64,000 nucleotides of DNA from Thaumasiovibrio occultus (GCA_019703815.1 AP023052.1:992001-1056000), one strand, 5' to 3'. Numbered from the stretch's first letter, positions 22,421-31,603 are shown. Notes: a model not told the origin generated them from the letters alone. Translations and numbers: made by a program.

Positions 22421-24259
22421 TTATGCCGTTTCTTTGATCGTGTCTTCCAACAGCATATCGATACGTGAAATGTAATCGTTGTATTCTGCTGTGTTCGCTT
22501 TCGCGTAGTGGAAGTTACGGAAGTAACGTGTCATCGCTGTGAAGTACTTACGCGCCGCGTCTTTGCTGTCAAAGTTGTATTCAGTACGAATGATGTTAAC
22601 AATCTTATTGAACACGAACTTCTGACGCTCAAGGCTACATGATGAATCCACTTCATCGAATGCATCTTGTTGTAGGTAAACCATGTCCAAGAACAAGGCT
22701 TTTTGGTACGTCACGTAGTCTTCTTGCGACACACCTTCTTCACCGGTTACCTGCATCATCTGGCCGATGCTGTCACCACGTGCTAGTAGCTCTTTCATCT
22801 CTTTAACAGTCGGAACCCAGTCTGGGCTGATGTTTTCAGAGTACCAATCTTCCAATTGATCAAGGTAACGAGACCAAGAGATCAATGGGTCGATAGCAGG
22901 GTAGAAGCGCTTGTATGCACGGTCGTACGATAGACCTAGGAAGGTTTTCACCGTACCTAGCGTAGACTGGGTTACTGGCTCTTCGAAGTTACCACCCGCT
23001 GGTGATACGGTACCGATCATGGTTAGCGAGCCTTCCACGTCGTTCTCGTTCATGATCACACCACAACGCTCATAAACACCTTTAATCGCGGAGTCCATGT
23101 ACGCTGGGAAGCCTTCTTCACCAGGGATCTCTTCCAGACGGTTAGACGTTTCACGCATTGCCTGTGCCCAACGAGAGGTTGAGTCAGCAATTAGCAGTAC
23201 GTTGTAACCCATCTGACGGTAGTATTCACCCAGCGTCAAGCCGGTGTAGATTGACGCTTCACGCGCTGCTACTGGCATTGAAGAGGTGTTACAGATGATA
23301 ACGGTACGGTCGATCAGTGTACCGCCGTGACGTGGATCTTGTAGGTGTGGGAATTCTTCGATGGTTTCTACCACCTCACCCGCACGCTCACCACATGCCA
23401 CAACGATTACGATATCAGCGTCACAGTAACGTGAGATACCGTGCTGTAGTACGGTTTTACCTGAACCGAACGGACCTGGTACACAACCCGTACCGCCACG
23501 TGCGATAGGGAAGAAGGTATCGATAGTACGTGTAGTGGTTACCAGCGGCTCTTTCGGGAATTGACGTGCAGTTTTACCGCCGTTTTGTGAAAGAGTGTTG
23601 GCAATTGATTTACGTACAGGCCACTTCTGAACCATGGTCAGTTTGTGCTCTTTACCACGGCTATCGACGATGTGTGCGATAACAGTATCAACGGTAAATG
23701 AACCTTCCTGAATCCAAGTCACCTCAACCTCACCTTTGATGAAGAAAGGCACCATGATTTGGTGGGTGAAACGACCTTCTTGAACCGTACCTAGCGATTG
23801 ACCGGCACGTAGTTTCGCGCCTTTCTTAACGATAGCGTTAAACGCCCAAGTTTCAGTTTTGTCTAGGGCTTCTAGCTGGACACCACGTTTTAGGAATTTA
23901 CCGTGGATTTGTGCTAGACGCTCAAGTGGGTTTTGTAGGCCGTCGTAGATTTGCGCCAGTACGCCTGGGCCCAATTCTACGCTAACCATTTCGCCGGTTT
24001 GGATGACGCCATCACCAACGGCAACACCACGGGTGTCTTCGTACACCTGGATGTCGGCAGAGTCGCCACGAACACGCAGGATTTCCGCCATCAGCATTTC
24101 ATCAAGATCTTCAGTCTGCTTACGGCTAGGTACGACGTAGACAACTTCGTTTTTAACTAGCTGGCCTTGTTGCTCAGGGTTGAGGCGGATGGTCAGCGTA
24201 TCGCCGATAACCGCTGTAACGTGAGCTGTCGGCTGTTTGTTCACTAATTCAGTGCTCAT
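22421..24259 (-). CDS. ntpA: V/A-type ATPase catalytic subunit A
   Basis: This is the catalytic subunit of the soluble V1/A1 head. The 612-residue protein has the P-loop GPFGSGKTVLQHG, the non-homologous 'bulge' region of V/A-type A subunits (about 110-200), and the glutamate-containing ACGERAGEVVETIEEFP catalytic segment. The motif LIADSTSRWAQAMRE, shared by all rotary A subunits, is also present. It is last in the operon (20 bases after DUF2764) rather than next to subunit B as usual. With the sodium-type K subunit it probably works as a Na+ pump or Na+-driven synthase; the direction cannot be told from sequence. Confidence 0.96.
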   Translation of the reverse strand: MSTELVNKQPTAHVTAVIGDTLTIRLNPEQQGQLVKNEVVYVVPSRKQTEDLDEMLMAEILRVRGDSADIQVYEDTRGVAVGDGVIQTGEMVSVELGPGVLAQIYDGLQNPLERLAQIHGKFLKRGVQLEALDKTETWAFNAIVKKGAKLRAGQSLGTVQEGRFTHQIMVPFFIKGEVEVTWIQEGSFTVDTVIAHIVDSRGKEHKLTMVQKWPVRKSIANTLSQNGGKTARQFPKEPLVTTTRTIDTFFPIARGGTGCVPGPFGSGKTVLQHGISRYCDADIVIVVACGERAGEVVETIEEFPHLQDPRHGGTLIDRTVIICNTSSMPVAAREASIYTGLTLGEYYRQMGYNVLLIADSTSRWAQAMRETSNRLEEIPGEEGFPAYMDSAIKGVYERCGVIMNENDVEGSLTMIGTVSPAGGNFEEPVTQSTLGTVKTFLGLSYDRAYKRFYPAIDPLISWSRYLDQLEDWYSENISPDWVPTVKEMKELLARGDSIGQMMQVTGEEGVSQEDYVTYQKALFLDMVYLQQDAFDEVDSSCSLERQKFVFNKIVNIIRTEYNFDSKDAARKYFTAMTRYFRNFHYAKANTAEYNDYISRIDMLLEDTIKETA

Positions 24260-24279
24260 TGAATAACCTGTTATTCCTG

Positions 24280-24960
24280 TTAATCCGGGAGTTCACTGGC
24301 AAAGCTGCCAAGTGCATTCTCTACAAGCTGGTCAAACCGCTTAACTGCAACTTCGCTGTCATAGGTGGTCCAGCGATACACCAAATTCCAACGCAACAAG
24401 TAAATCACTACTGCTTCAAAGCCAAAGCTGACTTTGGTGCTCAGACGGTCTAGCTCTTGCCATACCGCACTCAGTAGTTCTTTCTCTAACGCTAGGCTTT
24501 GATCTTCTTCCATATAGCGCGCCACATCAGGGAGCCAAGGGAAGGTGAACTGCAAGTTAAAGTACGGAACATTCCAGTTGCGTCGGATAAATTCATAGCG
24601 AGTGCCGAAACTCCAGCGCGGTTCTGCAGGGGCTTTCTCCCCGGCTTTTTTGCGGCGAAGCGCAGCCACTACAGTGCGCATATCCAAACGCCAATCAATC
24701 AAGTCTTTCAGGATCTTGTTGTCTACTTGCTCGCGTGCGCGAGTGGCAAACTTGATCAGCTCTGCATCATTGGCTTCGTCATCACCTTTGTCCCAGTGCA
24801 TAAGCTTTTCGATCATGCTTAGGGTTTTGCGCTCATCAAACGTTAGCGCGCTAAGGCGACGGTCCAGCTGGTAACGCGAAATTGGCGTTATTTTGCTGTC
24901 GAACAATGAATCGATATGCGGCAGCGACGTCAACAGGCCATGATATGCTTTATCAGACAT
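24280..24960 (-). CDS. DUF2764 V-ATPase-associated subunit
   Basis: This 226-residue soluble protein, starting YHGLLTSLPHID, resembles the DUF2764 family. That family sits between subunits E and A in V-type operons of chlamydiae, Bacteroides and spirochaetes and is thought to replace the C (stalk/adaptor) subunit. It has aromatic-rich motifs (FGTRYEFIRRNWNVPYFN, WNLVYRWTTYD) and no membrane helix. It occupies the same place here, after E and before A. A role linking the rotor axle to the membrane ring is inference from that position and from the absence of any other C-like gene. Confidence 0.75.
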   Translation of the reverse strand: MSDKAYHGLLTSLPHIDSLFDSKITPISRYQLDRRLSALTFDERKTLSMIEKLMHWDKGDDEANDAELIKFATRAREQVDNKILKDLIDWRLDMRTVVAALRRKKAGEKAPAEPRWSFGTRYEFIRRNWNVPYFNLQFTFPWLPDVARYMEEDQSLALEKELLSAVWQELDRLSTKVSFGFEAVVIYLLRWNLVYRWTTYDSEVAVKRFDQLVENALGSFASELPD

Positions 24961-24979
24961 ATTCGCTCCTTGCTAAGGA

Positions 24980-25000
24980 GAGGCAGGGCAGGCCTGCCTC
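24980..25000 (-). other. Intercistronic hairpin between subunit E and DUF2764
   Basis: GAGGCAG and CTGCCTC form a 7-bp stem (alternatively the tighter GGCAGG/CCTGCC pairing) in the only sizeable gap of the operon (46 bases). There is no T-run, so it is probably an RNA processing or stability element that adjusts subunit stoichiometry rather than a terminator. Confidence 0.5.
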
Positions 25001-25006
25001 TTCCGC

Positions 25007-25687
25007 TTATTTTACAATGCCTTCAAGAAGCGCACGGAAACGTGGCTGCAAGTGCTTAAGCATCATTTGAGTCACAGCTTCATCCGACATTTCAACTTTG
25101 ATGTCTTTCTCTTTCAGACTGAACACCAAAGCGTTTTTGTTATCTTCAGAAACGTTGAACGTCACACCTTCACGCAGCATTTCTGCTGCTTGCGCTACCG
25201 CGAAGTGCATTAGCGTGCCTTCGGTTAGCTCTTCAGGGTTCGTGCTCAGCTCGCTCACACCAATGACTTTGGTTGGTAGTAGCACTTCTACAGGCTCGTT
25301 GGCGTCAACCGCGTTACGGCCTGCCACTTCCAAGATGATTTGTTGTAGCATCTTCTCGTCAGTGAACTGTGCACCTACAGTGGCTTTGATTTGCTGAGCA
25401 AACTCTTCTTGCAAGAAGGTTTTCAGTTCAAGGATGGCGTTACGGTTCGCCATTTCGAACGCTTGCTTACCTGCACTGGTGATGAAGTCCGCTTCTTTGC
25501 GCGCGTTGCCAAGGATCATCGTGGCTTTATCGCGTGCTTCTGCCACGATGGTTGATGCTTCGTCACGCGCTTCTGAGATGATCTCAGTCGCTTCTTGTTT
25601 ACCCGCATCCACACCTTCTTGGCGTAGGGTTTCCACCAGCTGCTTGATACCTGCCGATACAGGCGTGTTTTGATTTTCTACTGTCAT
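25007..25687 (-). CDS. ntpE: V/A-type ATPase peripheral-stalk subunit E
   Basis: This 226-residue stator subunit has a long N-terminal Ala/Glu/Arg-rich right-handed coiled coil (about 15-95; EIISEARDEASTIVAEARDK) and a mixed alpha/beta C-terminal head that binds the A/B ring. No subunit G/H partner is visible in the operon. The same absence is known in chlamydia-type operons. It lies 10 bases after subunit K. Confidence 0.88.
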   Translation of the reverse strand: MTVENQNTPVSAGIKQLVETLRQEGVDAGKQEATEIISEARDEASTIVAEARDKATMILGNARKEADFITSAGKQAFEMANRNAILELKTFLQEEFAQQIKATVGAQFTDEKMLQQIILEVAGRNAVDANEPVEVLLPTKVIGVSELSTNPEELTEGTLMHFAVAQAAEMLREGVTFNVSEDNKNALVFSLKEKDIKVEMSDEAVTQMMLKHLQPRFRALLEGIVK

Positions 25688-25697
25688 GGTTTATTCC

Positions 25698-26147
25698 TTA
25701 GGCTGTGATGCCACCAGCCATAACCAGTGCGAATACGAATGCGAATACTGAGAAGCCTTCTACGATTGCCGCTGGTGCGATAGACAGACCAAATACTTCT
25801 GGTTTGTTTTTAGATGCGTTGATTGCTGCAGATACTGCTTGACCTTGGTAGATAGCAGAGAACAGTAGCGCAAGACCAGTCATTAGACCGATACCGAATA
25901 GACCGCCTGCAGTCGCTTCAGAAACACCGATACCAGATAGGGTAAACATGATTACGATACCGTAGATAACCTGAGATGAAGGCATCGCTGATAGACCGAT
26001 GTATTTACCGTAGCCAGACTCTACGTCCAACATTGCGCCACACGCTGCTTGACCCGCAACAGAACAACCGATAGCTGAACCGATAGCACCTAGTGCTACA
26101 GGAGCGAATGCGCCCAACCAACCCAGTGCGATGATAAATGATTCCAT
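25698..26147 (-). CDS. ntpK: V/A-type ATPase rotor ring subunit K (sodium-type)
   Basis: This is the 149-residue, four-helix proteolipid that forms the ion-carrying ring. The second hairpin half carries Glu130 in PAAIVEGFSV as the ion-binding carboxylate. Additional ligands are seen: MPSSQ with Ser58 and Gln59, and Gln101 in SAIYQGQ. These align with Thr64/Gln65, Gln110 and Glu139 of the Enterococcus hirae Na+ pump, so sodium is the predicted coupling ion. The first half lacks an equivalent acidic residue, giving one site per subunit, as in NtpK. It is three bases downstream of subunit I. Confidence 0.93.
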   Translation of the reverse strand: MESFIIALGWLGAFAPVALGAIGSAIGCSVAGQAACGAMLDVESGYGKYIGLSAMPSSQVIYGIVIMFTLSGIGVSEATAGGLFGIGLMTGLALLFSAIYQGQAVSAAINASKNKPEVFGLSIAPAAIVEGFSVFAFVFALVMAGGITA

Positions 26148-26150
26148 TTC

Positions 26151-27956
26151 TTAATCCTCTTTCTTACGAAAAGCTTTGAACGGGTATCCTTCGTCGGACA
26201 AGCCCCAGTTAACAAATTCAATTACATTTAGACGCATGCCGTGAACCACACCACTCATGATACAAAGTGCAAAGTTCAACACATGGCCAAGTAGCAAAAT
26301 CACGCCGCCGAACAGCACACCGGTTACCGGTTGAGCTTCAACAACTTGTCCTGCTAATGAGTTAAATGTCATCGCTAGTGACGCGCCTGACAGACCCAGT
26401 GCGAAAAGACGCATGTAGCTGAGAATGTCACCGAATGCACCAGTGATGTTGTAAATCGCTTTGGCACCATCAAGTGCACGCAGCGCCAGATCCTTGCGGT
26501 TATTCACCGGACGATCACTGCTGAACACACATACAAGCCCTGCACCGCCAAGCATGATCAAGCCACCTAGGAAGCTGCCCATGGTTGCCCACATCGACTC
26601 GCCTGCGCTGAACCAAAGCAACATGCCGCCGACCATCAAACTGGCCCAACCCAATGGCGCAAGCGCTTTGAGATTTGGTCGGTTGATGTAGGCCGTCATG
26701 ACGTTGGCACACACAAGATGCGATACACCAATGAAGACAGAAAGCTTCATCATGGCGTTGTAGTTGTTCATATCAATGATATGGAAGATGCTTAGGAAGC
26801 TATCTTCACTTGGTGTGACACCGAAGTAACTGCCCGCCAGCACACCCCAAATGATACCGAGACCTGACATAAACAGACCAAGGTTCATCAGACGTTTGCC
26901 TTCGGTGGTTCCTTGCATCTTGTCTCTAAAGAACAGGATGATGAGGCCGAAAATAGCGGAGTACAGGGCATCGTTCATGATCATTGCAAAGAACAATGAG
27001 AATGAATAAAACACCACGTTGCCCGGGTCCCAAGCGCGGTAGTTTGGCGTTTGGAAGAAGCCCATGGCTTCTGCTCCACCCCCGGTCAAATCCGAGTTTT
27101 GCAACAATGTTGGCGGCTCGTCTTCGGCAGTAGGCTCTTCAAACACCACGGCGGTACCGTAGGCTTCTGCAAGTTCAATTACCGTTTGTTCCTGATCCGA
27201 AGGCACCCAGCCTTGGATGAGGAAGAACTGACCTTCATCCTGCACGCCAGAAGAGGCGAGTAGAAGTTCGGCACGGTCTTGGCTTGCGGCAAGTGACTGG
27301 CTTAGCGGATAAATCCAGCGAGTCAAAGCTTCTCGTTCAGCCATCAGATCTTCCAGATGCTGCTCTGCGATCTCTAATTGCTCTTCGACCTTAGACAGAC
27401 TGTGAGGACCAACGTGTGAACGTTTTACTGGCAGTAGATCTTCTTCCGGTTCATGGTCTGCGACGACAACAACGTACGCATTTTTATGATCCCGAGCGAT
27501 TTCTTGCCAAGGCTGCTCTATTTCAGATAACGCTTGAAGTTTTTTCAGCGGCACCAAATAGAACCAGAAACGCAGTCCTGCTAATGAATCCAGAGACGGT
27601 AATTCAAACTCACCCCATGGACGTAACAGTTGGCGACGTTCTTTGAGCTGATCGCGCAAATCTTGTTGTTGGCGAATTTTTCGCTTGTTTTCCAAGATTT
27701 CAGCAACCAGTTCATCAATTTCCACTAACTCTTTGTCAAGTACTGGACGGCGGCGGCGCTCGATGCGACTAAGCCAAGCCAGTGCTTCACTTGCTTCAGT
27801 GGGTTGCTGCATAGCTAGGGCACGGTTTGCTTTGGCATTGTCTTCACTTAGCGGAATCAAATGCGTGCAACCCAGTGCTTGCAAAGCCATCAGGATTTCT
27901 TCACGACGTGACGATTGACCACCCAGGGTCAGACGTTTCAGGCGTTTAATACTCAT
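26151..27956 (-). CDS. ntpI: V/A-type ATPase membrane subunit I
   Basis: This 601-residue stator subunit (the a-subunit counterpart) provides the two ion half-channels. The N-terminal ~300 residues are soluble and contain coiled-coil stretches (KELVEIDELVAEILENKRKI). The C-terminal half has about seven membrane helices (FYSFSLFFAMIMNDALYS, LSYMRLFALGLSGASLA). The essential Arg is expected in SYMRLFALGLSG, a hallmark of the family. Its ATG overlaps the stop of subunit D by four bases. Confidence 0.94.
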   Translation of the reverse strand: MSIKRLKRLTLGGQSSRREEILMALQALGCTHLIPLSEDNAKANRALAMQQPTEASEALAWLSRIERRRRPVLDKELVEIDELVAEILENKRKIRQQQDLRDQLKERRQLLRPWGEFELPSLDSLAGLRFWFYLVPLKKLQALSEIEQPWQEIARDHKNAYVVVVADHEPEEDLLPVKRSHVGPHSLSKVEEQLEIAEQHLEDLMAEREALTRWIYPLSQSLAASQDRAELLLASSGVQDEGQFFLIQGWVPSDQEQTVIELAEAYGTAVVFEEPTAEDEPPTLLQNSDLTGGGAEAMGFFQTPNYRAWDPGNVVFYSFSLFFAMIMNDALYSAIFGLIILFFRDKMQGTTEGKRLMNLGLFMSGLGIIWGVLAGSYFGVTPSEDSFLSIFHIIDMNNYNAMMKLSVFIGVSHLVCANVMTAYINRPNLKALAPLGWASLMVGGMLLWFSAGESMWATMGSFLGGLIMLGGAGLVCVFSSDRPVNNRKDLALRALDGAKAIYNITGAFGDILSYMRLFALGLSGASLAMTFNSLAGQVVEAQPVTGVLFGGVILLLGHVLNFALCIMSGVVHGMRLNVIEFVNWGLSDEGYPFKAFRKKED

Positions 27957-28576
27957 GCCTGGCCTCCCTGCGTTTTCGCGTGTTGTGCCAGCACTTTCTG
28001 TTTAGACAGTTTCGCATTCATTACGGCAGCGCGATCCTGATCGGATAGGTAAATCCCAATCCGTTTGATGGTCTCTTGGGTGTTAGGGATCAACACTTTC
28101 GAGAACAGGTTCACACGTTGACTGGTCGTGCGCGTTGCAGCGCTGATCAGTTCGTAACGTTTTTCATAAACAGACAATTCAACCCGAAGACGAACCATCT
28201 CTTTAAGTTGGCGAACAACACTGTCTACCCAATGCGGGCGAGCGAGATAACTGTAGGGGGTGACTTCGATGTCGATATCTTCGACAAGAGGTACCCGGCA
28301 GCCAACAATGTTCTGTGTGACCAGTTTGACGTTGTGCACCTTGATCAGGTTGTTCACGTCAATCTCTTCACACGCGAGCATAGGTATTTGCTCTTCAACC
28401 ACTTTACGCAAATCAGCAACTGCTTGTTTTGCTTCTGCTAAAGCGATTTCCGCGCGTTTACGCTCGATCATTAGTTGTTGGCGTTTCAGTTCCAACGCAG
28501 GCAGGTAGCGCTTATACGTCTTTAGGCTGCGCTTTTGTTTATTCAGCGAGCTTTTGTTTAATGCTACCTTCGCCAT
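27953..28576 (-). CDS. ntpD: V/A-type ATPase central-stalk subunit D
   Basis: This is the rotor axle, 207 residues, with long antiparallel helices at both ends (NKSSLNKQKRSLKTYKRYLP at the start; the typical TTSQRVNLFSKVLIP near the end) and a short central head. The LFSKVLIPNTQETIKRI signature is diagnostic for V/A-type subunit D. It is coupled to B (three-base gap) and to I (four-base overlap). No subunit F gene is present in the operon. Confidence 0.93.
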   Translation of the reverse strand: MAKVALNKSSLNKQKRSLKTYKRYLPALELKRQQLMIERKRAEIALAEAKQAVADLRKVVEEQIPMLACEEIDVNNLIKVHNVKLVTQNIVGCRVPLVEDIDIEVTPYSYLARPHWVDSVVRQLKEMVRLRVELSVYEKRYELISAATRTTSQRVNLFSKVLIPNTQETIKRIGIYLSDQDRAAVMNAKLSKQKVLAQHAKTQGGQA

Positions 28577-28579
28577 GGA

Positions 28580-29950
28580 TTACTCCTCAGTGGTCTTTTC
28601 TAAACCCAGTTGCTCTGGGTTTGGCCAGTATTTTTCTAGCAGGCTGTCTTTGATCAGGGTTTCTTCTGGATCAAAACATTCCGCCAATACTTTCCAACTG
28701 AAGTCCAAGGCCTCTTCCAGCGACATGTCCACATCAAGGGTCATAAAGTTGTCACGGAAGTATTTACCAAATTTCAGCGTCTTCTCATCGTACTCAGACA
28801 ACTCGAAGGCCATGGCTTGTTTCTGTTGCGCTTCAACTGAATCAGAGTAGAAGCGGATCATCACACTCATGATGGCGCTGTGGTCTTCACGGGTTTCTTT
28901 ACCGACAACCATCTGCTTCAGACGTGATAGTGAACCGAATGGGTCCAATACGCCGTCGTGAAGGTAGAACTGACCTTCGGTGATGTAACCAGTGTTATCT
29001 GGAACTGGGTGAGTAACGTCGTTACCTGGCATGGTGGTGACGGCAAGTAGGGTTACTGAGCCTGCACCTTTGTAGTCACATGCTTTTTCGTAACGTTTTG
29101 CCAGTTGAGAGTACAAGTCACCCATGTAACCACGGTTGGCTGGGATCTTGTCCATTGCAACACCGATCTCTTTCATCGCATCCGCGTAAGAGGTCATATC
29201 GGTTAGAAGAACAAGGACTTTCTTGCTTTCTTCTACTGCGAAGTGTTCTGCAACTGACAACGCCATGTCCGGCGCAAGTAGACGTTCTACGGTTGGGTCT
29301 GATGCTTGGTTTACAAACATCACGGTACGAGATGATACGCCCGCTTCTTCGAACTGAGTTCTGAAGAAATGGTAGTCATCGAAGATGAGACCCATACCTG
29401 CGAAAACTACGACATCGGCTTCAGCCTGAATCGCAATACGTGCGAGGAATTTGTTATAAGGTTCACCAGCGACGGAGAAGATAGGAATCTTTTGCGACTC
29501 AACTAGGGTGTTGAATACATCGATCATTGGAACGTTGGTACGTACCATGCGTGAAGCCAAAGTACGACGTACTGGGTTCACCGATGGGCCATCCACTTCC
29601 ACTTTTGGATCGGATTCTAGTTCAGGACCTTGGTCAATCGGACGACCTGCACCGTTAAAAATACGGCCCAGAACGTTCGGCGAGTAGGTCACCTGCATAG
29701 GTTGGTCGAGGAAACAAACAGCTGCATTAGTCGATAGACCTGAACAGCCAGCGAAGACTTGAAGTGACACTTCTTCGTTGTCAATTTTGATGATCTGCGC
29801 CAGCGAGTAGTTCTCGCCGTCTTGCTCAATCATCGCCAAGTCACCGTATTTGGCTTTGGCATTGGCCGAAGAAAGGTTGGGCACTTCAACCCTGATCAAA
29901 TCACCAACGATACTGAGTATGTTGGTATAGCGTAGTAGACTCTGTGGCAT
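28580..29950 (-). CDS. ntpB: V/A-type ATPase non-catalytic subunit B
   Basis: This 456-residue regulatory subunit of the head alternates with A. It lacks a P-loop: the position reads [16 protein letters not shown], as expected for B. The signature [36 protein letters not shown] is split across residues ~250-285, and the interface Arg lies in this region. It is the first gene of the operon, so the promoter must lie in the long region upstream of 29950. B-first order is unusual for this operon class. Confidence 0.95.
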   Translation of the reverse strand: MPQSLLRYTNILSIVGDLIRVEVPNLSSANAKAKYGDLAMIEQDGENYSLAQIIKIDNEEVSLQVFAGCSGLSTNAAVCFLDQPMQVTYSPNVLGRIFNGAGRPIDQGPELESDPKVEVDGPSVNPVRRTLASRMVRTNVPMIDVFNTLVESQKIPIFSVAGEPYNKFLARIAIQAEADVVVFAGMGLIFDDYHFFRTQFEEAGVSSRTVMFVNQASDPTVERLLAPDMALSVAEHFAVEESKKVLVLLTDMTSYADAMKEIGVAMDKIPANRGYMGDLYSQLAKRYEKACDYKGAGSVTLLAVTTMPGNDVTHPVPDNTGYITEGQFYLHDGVLDPFGSLSRLKQMVVGKETREDHSAIMSVMIRFYSDSVEAQQKQAMAFELSEYDEKTLKFGKYFRDNFMTLDVDMSLEEALDFSWKVLAECFDPEETLIKDSLLEKYWPNPEQLGLEKTTEE

Positions 29951-30830
29951 CCCAATTCCTTGATAACTGCCTGATTAAAGAGTGTTCGATAGTGCTTCAT
30001 CATCATGATTTGGCGCGTTAATAATACACACCAGACCTAAAGCCGACTAATCAAATTTGAAAAAACACTGCATTTCTTCAGACTCTGTTAAGCGGTAATC
30101 ATTTTTACCACTCGCCGTTGACACAGCTATTTCAGCTGTTCATCGCTATTATGGATAGCGAGGCTGAAAGTTGCCTGAATTAGCAGGTCAAAAAACCTAT
30201 CCACTCCATCTTGTGTTAACAAAAACCCATGCCATAAATTGGGCATGTGTTAACGTCGCAAATAGCTTACAGCCATTTTCAGACAAAACTATGCTAGAGA
30301 TTTTTCTTAGTATGTCAAAATGTAATTTTCAATTAATAATAACTCGGAATTGCCGATGATAAGCCTCGGGAATACGGTTAATTAATCGCAAAATAAACCC
30401 CAAAAAGAACAAGTCTATAGTATGTAAGTCGTTGATTTTGATTCGTGTAAACGATTTCAGTGATCCTGATCATAATTAGCGATAAGTTTATCATCTCATT
30501 TTTGCGATCTAATTAATGAATTTTGAGAAATAGAATGAAAGCAGATCGGGTTTACAAATGTAACTAATTATGTGCTCAACTAATTTCATGCAGAAATTAA
30601 CTGTTCCCTTCCTTAGACAACAATTGACTATATTTCAAATTTAGTTTGTCAATTTAACCCTATAATTGATCTGGTTTTGATTGTGCTAATAGCCTGTGGA
30701 TGTAATCACTGCAACAAGTGGGGTACAGATGTGGTGATGTCACAACTCAGACAGTTGTGATAGGCAAAAAATGGCAAAACCAAAGGGGCTAATTATGTTT
30801 AAGTTAACTTGATTTAGGGGGGATTATTTA
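29951..30830. promoter_or_regulatory. Long AT-rich divergent leader between the ATPase operon and the DUF924 gene
   Basis: This 880-base region has no gene. It becomes clearly AT-rich from about 30200 to 30700. It contains back-to-back small hairpins at 30123-30139 (ACAGCT/AGCTGT) and 30143-30161 (TCGCTAT/ATAGCGA), the dyad GATAA-GT-TTATC at 30481-30492, and a perfect 8-bp inverted repeat near the right edge. It must carry the promoters of both divergent units. The length and base composition suggest binding of nucleoid proteins or several regulators; this is inference. Confidence 0.55.
30740..30760. promoter_or_regulatory. Perfect inverted repeat upstream of the DUF924 gene
   Basis: TCACAACT-N5-AGTTGTGA is a perfect 8-bp dyad about 70 bases before the ATG at 30831. 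It partly overlaps a second dyad (GTGA-TG-TCAC at 30734-30743). The shape fits a dimeric repressor site. It is not a CRP site, because the half-sites are in the reverse arrangement. Confidence 0.5.
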
Positions 30831-31436
30831 ATGCAACAGGAGTATCAAGAAATTTTGGACTTTTGGTTTGGTGAATTAGACGAAGAAGTGACGACGCTAA
30901 ATAGAAACAAGCTCTGGTTCCAAGGCTCTGAAAAAATAGATGCGGAGATCCGTGAGCGATTTCAGCCCTTGATGGCACGCGCCAGCCTTGGCAAGTTAGC
31001 ACACTGGTGCAGTGAGCCTAAAGGGACGTTGGCGCTGCTGATCTTGCTCGATCAATTCTCTCGTAACATTTACCGTGGCCTCAGCGCTGCGTTTCGCCAT
31101 GACATCTATGCCTTGGCGATTTGCCGTAAGGGATTAGCCGCCAATCAAGATCAAGCGTTAACACCGATTGAACGGGTGTTTTTCTACCTGCCACTAGAGC
31201 ACTCTGAGAACTTGGAAGATCAGGAAGAGAGCCTGTTTCGTTTTGATCAGCTTCGCACTGGGGTCAGTTGGGGCAATCGGCAAATGTTTGAAGGCTTTTA
31301 TCAGTATGCGCGCCAACACCACGTTATTATTGAGCGTTTTGGGCGCTTTCCCCACCGCAATGCTGCGCTAGGGCGGCTGTCGACGAGTGAAGAGCTGCAA
31401 TGGTTGAAAGGCGGTGCGAATCGCTTCAACCAATAG
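30831..31436 (+). CDS. DUF924 family protein
   Basis: This 201-residue cytoplasmic protein belongs to the DUF924 (TPR-like helical) family. It is recognised by the opening ILDFWFGEL, the central LALLILLDQFSRNIYRG and the conserved FFYLPLEHSENLEDQE. The biochemical function of the family is not established. A purine-rich GGGGGG stretch precedes the ATG. It stands alone, convergent with the diguanylate cyclase, and has a dyad operator candidate in its promoter region. Confidence 0.85.
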   Translation: MQQEYQEILDFWFGELDEEVTTLNRNKLWFQGSEKIDAEIRERFQPLMARASLGKLAHWCSEPKGTLALLILLDQFSRNIYRGLSAAFRHDIYALAICRKGLAANQDQALTPIERVFFYLPLEHSENLEDQEESLFRFDQLRTGVSWGNRQMFEGFYQYARQHHVIIERFGRFPHRNAALGRLSTSEELQWLKGGANRFNQ

Positions 31437-31603
31437 GATTACCCTCGCTTGAACTCAGCACTTCGGGTGCGGGTTTGGGCTCTGTGTGCTTGTCGTATCC
31501 CGCCGTAGCGCTATGCCATTAATCACCTGCGATAGCGCACTTGCTCTCTTTCATTTCTTTTGTCGATGACGGCCATTCTTGAAGCGGGTCTAACTCAGCC
31601 GGT

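Noticed and set aside
30734-30760. CRP binding site upstream of the DUF924 gene
   Set aside because: The half-sites run TCACA...TGTGA, the reverse of the TGTGA-N6-TCACA arrangement, and the spacing is wrong. It was kept as an unassigned dyad only.
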